Positions 6,030 to 13,470 of a DNA stretch of 13,851 nucleotides are shown here, piece by piece. The position numbers were made by a program, and so were the translations under genes. The notes beneath the pieces were generated by a model that did no database searches, was not told the DNA's origin, and was given only the letters and a program-made list of their open reading frames with translations. This DNA comes from Bacteroidales bacterium (GTDB taxonomy: Bacteria; Bacteroidota; Bacteroidia; Bacteroidales; UBA4181): positions 1-13,851 of the forward strand of contig JAQVSH010000025.1 in assembly GCA_028700615.1 (NCBI GenBank), in the 5' to 3' direction. Positions within the stretch are counted from its first letter, which is position 1; each line of letters begins with the position of its first letter.

Positions 6030-7403
6030 TTAATCGGAAATAGCGTGATCGTAGCTGTCAAAACACAACATTAAATTACGCACAAACCGGAATGTCTCAT
6101 CCCCCCGACAAACACCGTATCTAACCACCCCCTTATCAAAAGTCTCCGTCGGGTTGGATTTAATCAACAGAGACATATCAACATTGCCATCCCATATCTC
6201 CGGATTTTTACCTATGCTCGAAGCAATTCGCTGAGCATCCAAAATATGAGCGGGGCCTGAGTTATAAGCAGCGAAAACAAATTTAATTCTTTCTTCCTTA
6301 TCTGGCACTGACTCTGTAAAAAATTGATCCAATTCTTTTAAATAAAAAACACCGGCCATGATTTGTTGTTCTGCTGTAGCCGTAGTATCCAACCCAAATT
6401 TTTCCAATGTCGCCGGCATCAACTGCATCAGGCCATAAGCTCCGGCTTTGGAAACCGCAGCAGGATCAAATCCGGATTCATTGTACATCAGGGCAGCAAC
6501 CAATTTCCAGTCCCAGTCAATCTGACGGCTGTATTTTTTAATAAGATCGTCATAAGGAGAGATTCTTCCTGTCCGCATGGCAAAATAATCACTCCTTACC
6601 CGGGCCAGCAGATTACGTTCATTAAAATAACGATCATACAGGCCGGCATATTCAGATGTTTTTTTAAAATTTTCCAGCCAACCCCGGGCCAATGTTGCCA
6701 GATTCGGAGAAGTCTTCCTAACCATCCAGACTTTATAATCCTTATCCCACTCAATGCCTTCTATCATTTCAAAATCAGGATTTTCCATCATCAGAACCTT
6801 GGCATTGTTTTCATCACACACCAGATAATCGATCATGCCCTCTTTTAACTCCTGCGTCCATTCCCTCGGATTATAGTCCGGAATTTGCATGACATTGACG
6901 TATTTACCCAATCGGTTTAGTTTGGGAATAAAAGAAGATCCCTGCTGAACAAAAATGTTTTTATGGGTAAAATCATCATCCTCCCGGTTTTTACGTGCAA
7001 TCAATACTTGTTTCACACGGACAACAGGAATAAGAATCACAGAATCAAAAGCTGCATCTTCCGGGTATAATTGAGCAGAAGCAATCAGGTCAGTCTTCCC
7101 TGCAAGCAACTCTGAGACAGGATCATTGCTTTCAATAGTGGGTTGATATTGTATATCTATCGATAAATGTTCCGTAAAAGCACCCAACAAGTCCATCTGA
7201 AAACCAAATGGGGATCCCCTGAAAACAAAATGATCTGTTAAATTGGTATGAGTAGTTACCCGAAGATTGCCACTCACCTTAATCTGTTCGTAATCAATCT
7301 GAACTCCTGTTGAATGTTTTGAAACTCCAGAGCAGTCAAATGCAAAAAAGACGGATGCCAGGAAGATAAATTTTATAAGAAACGTTTTCGTCTTCAAAAT
7401 CAA
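6030..7403 (-). CDS. mltF: MltF-type membrane-bound lytic murein transglycosylase
   Basis: Two domains are visible in 457 residues. Residues about 43-265 form a solute-binding (SBP_bac_3-like) regulatory module: LRVTTHTN, then SPFGFQMDLLGAFTEHL and LLAGKTDLIAS. Residues about 283-450 form a lytic transglycosylase (SLT/lysozyme-like) domain with catalytic Glu309 in ALMYNESGFDP, GAYGLMQLMPAT at 321-332 and AAYNSG at 378-383. The enzyme cleaves the glycan backbone of peptidoglycan, leaving 1,6-anhydro-MurNAc ends. The N-terminus is a signal sequence (hydrophobic about 9-22). Cys24 could be lipidated, but FDC is a poor lipobox. No ATG exists between the in-frame stop at 7413-7415 and the signal sequence, so the start is TTG at 7401-7403 or TTG at 7395-7397. 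A well-formed promoter lies at 7465-7497. DUF4380 follows in the same direction. Confidence 0.9.
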   Translation of the reverse strand: MILKTKTFLIKFIFLASVFFAFDCSGVSKHSTGVQIDYEQIKVSGNLRVTTHTNLTDHFVFRGSPFGFQMDLLGAFTEHLSIDIQYQPTIESNDPVSELLAGKTDLIASAQLYPEDAAFDSVILIPVVRVKQVLIARKNREDDDFTHKNIFVQQGSSFIPKLNRLGKYVNVMQIPDYNPREWTQELKEGMIDYLVCDENNAKVLMMENPDFEMIEGIEWDKDYKVWMVRKTSPNLATLARGWLENFKKTSEYAGLYDRYFNERNLLARVRSDYFAMRTGRISPYDDLIKKYSRQIDWDWKLVAALMYNESGFDPAAVSKAGAYGLMQLMPATLEKFGLDTTATAEQQIMAGVFYLKELDQFFTESVPDKEERIKFVFAAYNSGPAHILDAQRIASSIGKNPEIWDGNVDMSLLIKSNPTETFDKGVVRYGVCRGDETFRFVRNLMLCFDSYDHAISD

Positions 7404-7464
7404 TCGATTCGTTCAACAATAATGTAAAATTGATATCATCTGCATAAATTGTCAAAAATCGCAC

Positions 7465-7497
7465 CAAAGTTATGTCAAAAAAAATCAAAAAGCCAAA
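7465..7497 (-). promoter_or_regulatory. Promoter of the mltF-DUF4380 operon
   Basis: On the minus strand, a -33 element TTTG (7494-7497) is followed after 21 nt by TAACTTTG (7465-7472), a full TAnnTTTG -7 element. Both sequence and spacing match the Bacteroidota housekeeping promoter. It implies a 5' leader of roughly 55 nt before the mltF start. Confidence 0.65.
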
Positions 7498-7647
7498 CAG
7501 CGAAATTAAATCACTTTAAATCAGATATTTATAATATTTCCGACATCATTTTATTTATTACAGAGAAGCATTGACAAGGAAAACGTAAGCCAGGGAAAAA
7601 TCAATAGAACAAAAAATTAGGAAAGAAATATTTATCCGGAGAAATAG

Positions 7648-7655
7648 TAACTTTG
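7648..7655 (+). promoter_or_regulatory. Promoter -7 element of mfd
   Basis: TAACTTTG matches TAnnTTTG and ends 17 nt before the mfd ATG, giving a very short leader of about 10 nt. No TTTG is present at the -33 distance. The same octamer, in the opposite direction, serves mltF in this 269-nt divergent gap; the rest of the gap is AT-rich and I see nothing else in it. Confidence 0.55.
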
Positions 7656-7672
7656 CGCCGAATTTTTGAATC

Positions 7673-10600
7673 ATGTCCGAACTCCTTTCTGAGATCACTT
7701 CGGGGGGACATCCCCGGACCGGAGATTTATACAAAGCTTTTGCCGCAAAAAAATCCCTGCGGCTGAAAGGATTGTGCGGATCCGCCAACGCCATGGCGCT
7801 GGCCTCCATTATTCCAAAGATTCCCTCTTGGCATCTGATCATTCTACCCGATGGAGAATCTGCCGCCTATTTTTATAATGATCTGGAAAAAGCCAGCGGG
7901 AAAAAAGACCTTTTATTCTATCCTTCAGCATGGAAACGATCCAGAACCCGGATGCAGATAGATGAAGGAAACCTGATTCTCCGGACCGGAGTCTTGGAAA
8001 AACTTACCAAAGAAAAAGAAAAACCGGGCATTGTCATTTGTGAGGCAGAAGCTATTTCAGAAAAAATCATCTCGGACAAAGCCCTTGGAGATCATACTTT
8101 TCCCATCAACAAAGGAGAAAACCTATCCATCCCATTTCTCAGGGAGCTTTTACTGGAATATGGATTTCACCAGACAGAATTTGTTTATGAACCCGGACAG
8201 TTTGCCGTAAGAGGCAGCATCATTGATGTCTTCTCCTATTCAGCACCCACTCCCTACCGGATAGATTTTTTCGGCTCGTCCGTTGAGAGTATTCGCAATT
8301 TTGATCCCGAAAGCCAACTCTCCGATCAAATTTTTGAAAAAGTCCATCTGATTCCCAATATTCAGAGATTTGATCATGCTTCAGGGTCCTCCTGCCTGCT
8401 GGATTTATTGCCCGATTCCACTTTTATATGGAGCATTGATCCTGCACTCACCATAGATCAGTGGAAAAAACTTCCCGGAATCGCCCTCACAGAAATAACT
8501 GAAGAAGAAGAAAGCATCCCTTTAAATCCGGAAGCCACTTATTGGTCCGGAGAGGAAATCGAAACCCGTTATCATCGATTCACCCGGGTGGAAATGGGAA
8601 TGGAAACTACAACGGAGGAATTACCCGAAGTACTTTTCAACACACAGCCCCAGCCGGCTTTCAACAAACGATTTGACAGACTTTCCCAGGATCTGGGTAT
8701 ATTCAGGGAAAAGGGGTACACCTGCTATATTCTCAGTGAAAACCCGAAACAATTTGAAAGACTGAAAGCCATTTTTGAAAACCTTCCTGAAAAAGCCACC
8801 TTTATTCCCATTCAGGGAACTTTACATGAAGGATTTATTGATCACGATCATCAACGGGTCTTCTACACCGATCACCAGATCTTCGAACGGTATCACAATT
8901 TCCAGGTAAAACAGAAATTCAGTAAAAGTGAATCCCTTACCCTCCAGGATTTTCAGGGACTCCATCCCGGTGATTTTGTTGTACATATCGACCACGGAGT
9001 CGGAATTTTCGGAGGTCTTGAAAAAATCAACAACAACGGAAAGTATCAGGAGTCTATCCGGTTAGTATACAGAGACAATGACATCCTGTATGTCAGCCTG
9101 CATAACCTGCATAAAATTTCAAAATACCGGGGAAAAGACGGAGAGCCTCCCAAAATATACAAACTCGGATCCTCCGCCTGGCAAAACCTTAAATCCAACA
9201 CCAAGAAAAAAATTAAGGATATTGCCAGGGATCTGATCCTTCTTTACGCTAAACGCAAAGCCGTAGAGGGATTTTCTTTTTCTCCCGACTCCATGCTTCA
9301 ACAGGAATTAGAAGCATCCTTTCTTTACGAAGATACTCCCGATCAGATGAAAGCCACCTTAGCTGTGAAATCAGGAATGGAGGCAAATCATCCTATGGAT
9401 CATCTGGTATGCGGAGATGTCGGATTCGGGAAAACAGAAGTAGCGATCCGGGCGGCGTTTAAAGCCGTGCTGGACAATAAACAGGTTGCGGTACTGGTCC
9501 CTACCACCCTGCTGGCATTCCAGCATTACAATACCTTTAAGGATCGTTTAAAAGAATTTCCCGTAACCGTTGACTTTATCTGCCGTTTAAGGACGGCCAA
9601 AGAACAAAAAGAAATCATAAAACGTCTGGAAGAGGGAAAAATTGATATCCTCATCGGAACCCACCGAATCGTCAATAAAGAGATAAAATTTAAAGACCTG
9701 GGGATACTGATCATAGATGAGGAACAGAAATTCGGTGTAGCGGTCAAGGAAAAATTAAAATCCATCCGGGTCAATGTCGATACATTGACTCTCACCGCCA
9801 CTCCTATCCCGAGAACTCTTCAGTTTTCCTTACTGGGGGCCAGGGAGTTGTCCATCATCAATACTCCGCCTCCCAACAGGCATCCCATTAAAACAGAAGT
9901 AACCGTTTTTGACCGGGAATTGGTCAGAGAAGCCATACAGCATGAGGTCGGCAGAGGAGGCCAGATATTTTATGTTCATCACCGGATCAGTGATTTACCT
10001 TCCATTAAAAATATGCTGGACGAACTCTGTCCCGGAGTCAGAACGGTCATTGCCCACGGACAAATGGACGGAGATTATCTGGAAAAGGTCATGCTGGATT
10101 TTCTGGATGGGGATTTTGATATTTTATTATCAACCACTATCGTAGAATCGGGCCTTGACGTTCCCAATGCCAATACCATATTTATCAGTAGTGCCGATCA
10201 TTTTGGCCTAAGCGATCTTCATCAGTTAAGAGGAAGAGTAGGCCGGTCCAATAAGAAAGCATACTGTTATCTTCTGGTTCCCGATGTCCGGGAGCTTAAA
10301 CCGGATGCACGCCGAAGAATCAGAGCGATTGAACAATTTTCGGAATTAGGCAGCGGGTTTAATATTGCCATGCAGGATCTGGACATCCGGGGCGCCGGAA
10401 ATCTGATCGGAGCGGAACAAAGCGGATTTATTGCAGACATCGGGTTTGAAACCTACCAGAGAATATTGAACGAAGCGCTGGAGGAACTCCGCGAGGATGA
10501 ATTCAGAGAACTTCTCTCCGAAAACAAAGCAGATTCTTCGGGACAACCAGAGAAGGTCCTTTCGGCCGGTCAGACGCCCGAAGTGTCCGGAAAGGCAGTT

Positions 10601-11098
10601 TCTTTTCCGCCTGTTGAAAATTACGTTTCTGAATGTCAGATAGACACCGATCTGGAAGTATTGCTTCCGGAAACTTATGTCGGCAATATCACAGAACGTC
10701 TTCGTTTGTACCAGGAACTCGACAACATCAATGATAAGAAAGCATTGCTAAAATACATTGCCTCACTGGAAGACCGGTTTGGTCCCCTTCCCCCACAAAC
10801 AGCCGAATTGATCGAAGTAGTGAGACTGCGCCTTCTCTCCTTCCGTTTGGGCATTGAAAAAATATCTCTCCGGGGAGGACGGCTTACCGCATGGTTCCTG
10901 TCCAATCCGCAATCGAGCTTTTATCACTCGGAAAGATTTACTTATATCCTGGATTTTATCGTCAAACACCCTAAAATCTTTTCCCTGAAAGAGACCAAAG
11001 AGAAACTCTCTCTTACCGCAACCCAGATAGTTAAAGTCTCTCAGGCTGTCCGAATACTGAGTCAACTTGACCCGGCTCAGGAGGTAAACCCCCAATAA
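7673..11098 (+). CDS. mfd: Transcription-repair coupling factor Mfd
   Basis: Mfd is a DNA translocase that binds stalled RNA polymerase, pushes it off the template and recruits UvrA for nucleotide excision repair. The 1141-residue length is close to E. coli Mfd (1148). Domains in order: a UvrB-like N-terminal module (about 1-330, with YEPGQFAVRGSIIDVFSY); an RNA-polymerase-interacting domain (about 430-510, from HPGDFVVHIDHGVGIFGG); a superfamily 2 helicase motor with Walker A GDVGFGKT (581-588), DEEQ (682-685), TATPIPRTL and the second RecA lobe (IVESGLDVPNAN, LHQLRGRVGRS); a RecG-like translocation motif (SGFNIAMQDLDIRGAGNLIG); a polar, low-complexity linker (about 945-975); and a C-terminal D7 domain (LLPETYVGNITERLRLYQEL onward). 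All motor motifs are intact. The start has no Shine-Dalgarno sequence. The gene appears monocistronic, with 159 nt to the next start. Confidence 0.98.
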   Translation: MSELLSEITSGGHPRTGDLYKAFAAKKSLRLKGLCGSANAMALASIIPKIPSWHLIILPDGESAAYFYNDLEKASGKKDLLFYPSAWKRSRTRMQIDEGNLILRTGVLEKLTKEKEKPGIVICEAEAISEKIISDKALGDHTFPINKGENLSIPFLRELLLEYGFHQTEFVYEPGQFAVRGSIIDVFSYSAPTPYRIDFFGSSVESIRNFDPESQLSDQIFEKVHLIPNIQRFDHASGSSCLLDLLPDSTFIWSIDPALTIDQWKKLPGIALTEITEEEESIPLNPEATYWSGEEIETRYHRFTRVEMGMETTTEELPEVLFNTQPQPAFNKRFDRLSQDLGIFREKGYTCYILSENPKQFERLKAIFENLPEKATFIPIQGTLHEGFIDHDHQRVFYTDHQIFERYHNFQVKQKFSKSESLTLQDFQGLHPGDFVVHIDHGVGIFGGLEKINNNGKYQESIRLVYRDNDILYVSLHNLHKISKYRGKDGEPPKIYKLGSSAWQNLKSNTKKKIKDIARDLILLYAKRKAVEGFSFSPDSMLQQELEASFLYEDTPDQMKATLAVKSGMEANHPMDHLVCGDVGFGKTEVAIRAAFKAVLDNKQVAVLVPTTLLAFQHYNTFKDRLKEFPVTVDFICRLRTAKEQKEIIKRLEEGKIDILIGTHRIVNKEIKFKDLGILIIDEEQKFGVAVKEKLKSIRVNVDTLTLTATPIPRTLQFSLLGARELSIINTPPPNRHPIKTEVTVFDRELVREAIQHEVGRGGQIFYVHHRISDLPSIKNMLDELCPGVRTVIAHGQMDGDYLEKVMLDFLDGDFDILLSTTIVESGLDVPNANTIFISSADHFGLSDLHQLRGRVGRSNKKAYCYLLVPDVRELKPDARRRIRAIEQFSELGSGFNIAMQDLDIRGAGNLIGAEQSGFIADIGFETYQRILNEALEELREDEFRELLSENKADSSGQPEKVLSAGQTPEVSGKAVSFPPVENYVSECQIDTDLEVLLPETYVGNITERLRLYQELDNINDKKALLKYIASLEDRFGPLPPQTAELIEVVRLRLLSFRLGIEKISLRGGRLTAWFLSNPQSSFYHSERFTYILDFIVKHPKIFSLKETKEKLSLTATQIVKVSQAVRILSQLDPAQEVNPQ

Positions 11099-11152
11099 CT
11101 CTCATAAAACAAGACAATTCAAAAAAAAATTAAATATTTTTCATTTTTTTAC

Positions 11153-11171
11153 TACTATGTATTGCATAGTA
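11153..11171. promoter_or_regulatory. Palindromic operator, probable PadR binding site
   Basis: TACTATG-TATTG-CATAGTA is a perfect 7+7 inverted repeat with a 5-nt centre. The TTG in its centre (11162-11164) is the best -33 element for the promoter at 11186, so a bound dimer would block RNA polymerase. The right arm with flanks, TTGCATAGTAA (11162-11172), recurs with one mismatch as TTGCATTGTAA (11191-11201), 29 nt downstream over the -7 element. The PadR-type gene in this operon is the natural candidate for the binding protein; that link is inferred. Confidence 0.65.
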
Positions 11172-11185
11172 ATAAAAAATATACA

Positions 11186-11193
11186 TATCTTTG
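11186..11193 (+). promoter_or_regulatory. Promoter -7 element of the pspC-padR-pspC operon
   Basis: TATCTTTG matches TAnnTTTG; a TTG at 11162-11164 lies 21 nt upstream as a -33 element. Transcription would begin near 11200, leaving an A-rich leader of about 58 nt before the ATG at 11258. Confidence 0.6.
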
Positions 11194-11257
11194 CATTGTA
11201 AATAACACAGAACAACAAAACAAAGGTCAAAACAAAACCAACCTAAAATCAATCAAA

Positions 11258-11728
11258 ATGGAAAAAGTTGTATCAGCTCATCTGGGGGGTAAGATTTTCC
11301 AAATGGAAGAAGAAGTATACTCCCGCATTATTTCTGTTACCGAAGGTCAGTGGAAAAAAGAAGAAATAGAATCTTCCCTGGCAGAATATTTTGAAGCCCG
11401 GCAGAATCCTTCTCAGGTAATTACTTCGCATGAATTGACCGAAGCTTTCAAAAGAATGGGCTATCAGGAACCGGAAAAAAAGATTCCGACTGCCTCAACT
11501 CAGGCATACCGGCGCATGTTCCGCCACCCGAAAACAAAAATTCTCGGAGGAGTCTGCGGAGGCCTCGGAGCTTACCTGAATGCCGATCCCGTACTTTTCA
11601 GGGTGTTGTTTCTTCTGGGATTTTTTGTAGGATTCGGCTTTATTCTCTACATTATCCTCTGGATCGTTATGCCGTTAGGCACTGAAAAAGATTTACAGTT
11701 CAGCAGTGAAAAAAATGAATTATTATGA
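11258..11728 (+). CDS. Short PspC-domain membrane protein
   Basis: The 156-residue protein ends in a PspC domain (about 84-140): YRRMFRHPKTKILGGVCGGLGAYL, then NADPVLFRVLF and a membrane helix region ending ILWIVMP. PspC in Enterobacteria is an inner-membrane sensor of the phage-shock envelope-stress response; a related role here is an inference. Residues 1-70 resemble the N-terminus of the longer PspC protein at 12131 (MEKVVSAHLGGKIFQMEEEVY against MKKVMYTNISGIVFNIDDDAF; EIESSLAEYF against DIESRIAELF) but are about 20 residues shorter. I chose ATG 11258 rather than ATG 11162 because the upstream codons would run through the promoter -7 element and because the paralogue begins at the matching point. 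The leader is A-rich without a Shine-Dalgarno sequence. Its stop overlaps the padR start (ATGA). Confidence 0.88.
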   Translation: MEKVVSAHLGGKIFQMEEEVYSRIISVTEGQWKKEEIESSLAEYFEARQNPSQVITSHELTEAFKRMGYQEPEKKIPTASTQAYRRMFRHPKTKILGGVCGGLGAYLNADPVLFRVLFLLGFFVGFGFILYIILWIVMPLGTEKDLQFSSEKNELL

Positions 11729-12117
11729 ACAACGAAAATTCAAACAAAGCCCAAATGCGGAAAGGCATTCTGGATTATTGCATCCTGCTGGTCTTGTCAA
11801 AGCATGATGCTTACGCCTCAGACATCATCAATACCCTTAAAGAGGTAGACATGCTGGTTGTCGAAGGAACGCTGTATCCGTTGCTGACCCGTCAGAAAAA
11901 TGCCGGTCTTCTCAATTACCGCTGGGAGGAATCCTCCCAGGGACCGCCAAGAAAATATTATGCACTGACGGAAGAAGGACGTCAAGCCCTTTGTGATCTG
12001 GACACCTCCTGGAATGAATTGTTAGTTTCCATCGAGACCCTCAGAAAATCGATAGATCAGAGCATCGATTGCTCCCCCGAAGAAATCGAAAATTATTCTA
12101 AACCTCAAACTCACTAA
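11725..12117 (+). CDS. PadR-family transcriptional regulator
   Basis: This 130-residue winged-helix protein fits the PadR family, mostly repressors. The N-terminal part MRKGILDYCILLVLSKHDAYASDII (11-35) is the typical first helices, and EGTLYPLLTRQKNAGLL then GPPRKYYALTEEGR (47-86) is the recognition helix and wing. A helical C-terminal tail (about 92-125) would form the dimer, as in the short PadR-s2 subfamily. The ATG overlaps the preceding stop by 4 nt, so translation is probably coupled to the short PspC gene; the long PspC gene follows after 13 nt. It likely represses its own operon through the palindrome at 11153-11171. The signal it responds to cannot be read from sequence. Confidence 0.93.
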   Translation: MNNENSNKAQMRKGILDYCILLVLSKHDAYASDIINTLKEVDMLVVEGTLYPLLTRQKNAGLLNYRWEESSQGPPRKYYALTEEGRQALCDLDTSWNELLVSIETLRKSIDQSIDCSPEEIENYSKPQTH

Positions 12118-12130
12118 CTTTCAATCCAAG

Positions 12131-13246
12131 ATGAAAAAAGTTATGTACACCAATATCAGTGGAATCGTCTTTAATATTGATGATGATGCCTTTGCTGCAT
12201 TAAAGGCGTATCTGGATGCACTGAACAATCACTTCGGAAAATCTCCCGAAGGCACCGAAATTGTTGCCGACATTGAGTCCCGGATTGCCGAACTTTTTCA
12301 CAGCCGTACCGGAGATCCGAACCGCGTGGTCAATATCTACGATGTAAATCACGTCATTGAGGTGCTGGGCACCCCGGAAGACATTACCGATGCTCCCGAA
12401 GAAGATGCCGCCGCTAAAAATTACCGGGGCGAAACAGAAAAATCCTCTCAAAAAGGGAAAAAGCCCAAAAGAATGTACCGGGATCCGTATAATGCAAAAA
12501 TTGCCGGGGTTTGTTCCGGGATGGCTACTTATTTTAATGTAGATCCTGTGCTGATCAGAGTAATCTTTGTAGCGGTATTTCTTGCCTACGGTGCTTCATT
12601 ATGGGCATACGCCATCCTCTGGATAGTACTCCCCAAAGCCATTACCACGGGACAGAGACTGGAAATGTACGGGGAAAATGTCAATATCAGTACCATTGAA
12701 AAAAAGGTAAGGGAAGAGATGGAATCCGAATCGCAGAATCCGAGGGAATATGGTCGGGTAGTCTATGGCGGTAAACCGGAAAAACCCATCTTTCTAAAAC
12801 TGCTTACCATATTATTCGGCATTTTCCTTCTGATTGTCAGTTTACCGATGCTGATTGCTTTCCTCGCCATAACCGCTATTATTCCGGTTGCTTTTTCAAC
12901 CATTCCCTGGAATCATATGATGGATCCCGATCTGGTATATTCTATACAATCATTGGGAGGATTAACGGTTTTTGCCAAAGTAGTTCTCTGCATTCTGGCA
13001 CTGACGCCCCTGATTGCGCTTCTTTTATTGGCTATCCGGCTTATCTTCAACGCCCAATTTCTCAATCGCTGGGTATTTATTCCCATCATTGTACTGTGGA
13101 TTGGTGCCATGATCGCACTTGCCGTATTGGGGATGACTTCCCAGATAACCATTAATAAACAATGGGATGTTACCTGCAACCAGCCGATGACAACAAATCC
13201 GGCATCAAATCCGGCATCAAATCTGGCAATAGCATACGAACCATAA
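12131..13246 (+). CDS. Long PspC-domain protein with N-terminal paralogous domain and four membrane segments
   Basis: The 371-residue protein has three parts. Residues 1-92 form a soluble helix-rich domain (GIVFNIDDDAFAALKAYLDAL, EIVADIESRIAELF, VVNIYDVNHVIEVLGTPED), related to the N-terminus of the short PspC protein two genes upstream. A charged linker follows (93-113). The PspC domain covers 114-170 (RMYRDPYNAKIAGVCSGMATYF, NVDPVLIRVIF, AILWIVLP). Then come a cytoplasmic segment and three hydrophobic stretches (about 221-258, 280-303, 313-336), giving about four membrane segments in total. The C-terminal tail (337-371) includes NPASNPASNLA, encoded by a 12-bp tandem repeat. No DUF2807-type adhesin-like domain, found in some related proteins, is present. 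The role is probably in envelope-stress sensing with the other two operon members; this rests on the PspC domain and context only. Confidence 0.88.
   Translation: MKKVMYTNISGIVFNIDDDAFAALKAYLDALNNHFGKSPEGTEIVADIESRIAELFHSRTGDPNRVVNIYDVNHVIEVLGTPEDITDAPEEDAAAKNYRGETEKSSQKGKKPKRMYRDPYNAKIAGVCSGMATYFNVDPVLIRVIFVAVFLAYGASLWAYAILWIVLPKAITTGQRLEMYGENVNISTIEKKVREEMESESQNPREYGRVVYGGKPEKPIFLKLLTILFGIFLLIVSLPMLIAFLAITAIIPVAFSTIPWNHMMDPDLVYSIQSLGGLTVFAKVVLCILALTPLIALLLLAIRLIFNAQFLNRWVFIPIIVLWIGAMIALAVLGMTSQITINKQWDVTCNQPMTTNPASNPASNLAIAYEP
13195..13230 (+). repeat. 12-bp tandem repeat at the 3' end of the long pspC gene
   Basis: AAATCCGGCATC occurs twice in perfect tandem (13195-13206, 13207-13218), followed by a degenerate third copy (13219-13230). 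The unit is a multiple of three and encodes the residues NPAS repeatedly just before the stop, so slippage would change tail length without a frameshift. Confidence 0.8.
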
Positions 13247-13277
13247 TCTTATTGCAAACTCTTTTCGTGCTCAACCA

Positions 13278-13307
13278 TTTGCATTTCAAAAAAAAATTCT
13301 ATTTTTG
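13278..13307 (+). promoter_or_regulatory. Promoter of tRNA-Gln
   Basis: TTTG (13278-13281), an 18-nt spacer, then TATTTTTG (13300-13307) matches the TTTG / TAnnTTTG promoter pattern, with the spacer one nt below the usual 19-21. Transcription would start about 15 nt before the mature tRNA 5' end. Confidence 0.65.
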
Positions 13308-13330
13308 CACCGCTTCATGGAAAGCAATCC

Positions 13331-13401
13331 TGACCTATGGTGTAATGGTAGCACTTCAGATTTTGGTTCTGTCAGTCTAGGTTCGAATCCTGGTAGGTCA
13401 A
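13331..13401 (+). tRNA. tRNA-Gln (anticodon UUG)
   Basis: The cloverleaf can be drawn fully: the acceptor stem TGACCTA (13331-13337) pairs perfectly with TAGGTCA (13394-13400), with A at 13401 as discriminator. The D-arm contains GTGTAATGGTAGC, the anticodon loop TTTTGGT gives anticodon TTG (glutamine), and the T-arm is CTAGG-TTCGAAT-CCTGG. The first anticodon-stem pair (27-43) appears to be U-U. No CCA is encoded; the following bases are CAT, so CCA must be added after transcription. Confidence 0.95.
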
Positions 13402-13406
13402 CATCC

Positions 13407-13442
13407 AAAATAAACCGCCCGAAACCGTGCGGTTTATTTTTT
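13407..13442 (+). terminator. Intrinsic terminator or attenuator between tRNA-Gln and prfB
   Basis: A perfect 12-bp stem, AAAATAAACCGC (13407-13418) and GCGGTTTATTTT (13429-13440), with a 10-nt loop, ends in a run of six T to 13442. It begins 6 nt after the tRNA. It sits 29 nt before the prfB start, with no full promoter consensus between, so it may act as a partial terminator controlling read-through into prfB. Confidence 0.75.
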
Positions 13443-13470
13443 GTTCGTTCAACCCTACAATACAAACCCC

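Noticed and set aside
11112..11150. AT-rich stretch after mfd as a terminator
   Set aside because: Only an A/T stem without GC pairs can be drawn (AAAAAT/ATTTTT), too weak to call.
11162..11257. N-terminal extension of 32 residues on the short PspC protein (ATG at 11162)
   Set aside because: It would begin inside the palindromic operator and read through the TATCTTTG promoter element; the paralogue at 12131 starts at the position matching ATG 11258.
13247..13380. Open frame running from within the pspC 3' end through the tRNA-Gln region
   Set aside because: It overlaps the 3' part of a well-supported gene in another frame and then a clear tRNA gene and its promoter, and the product resembles nothing.
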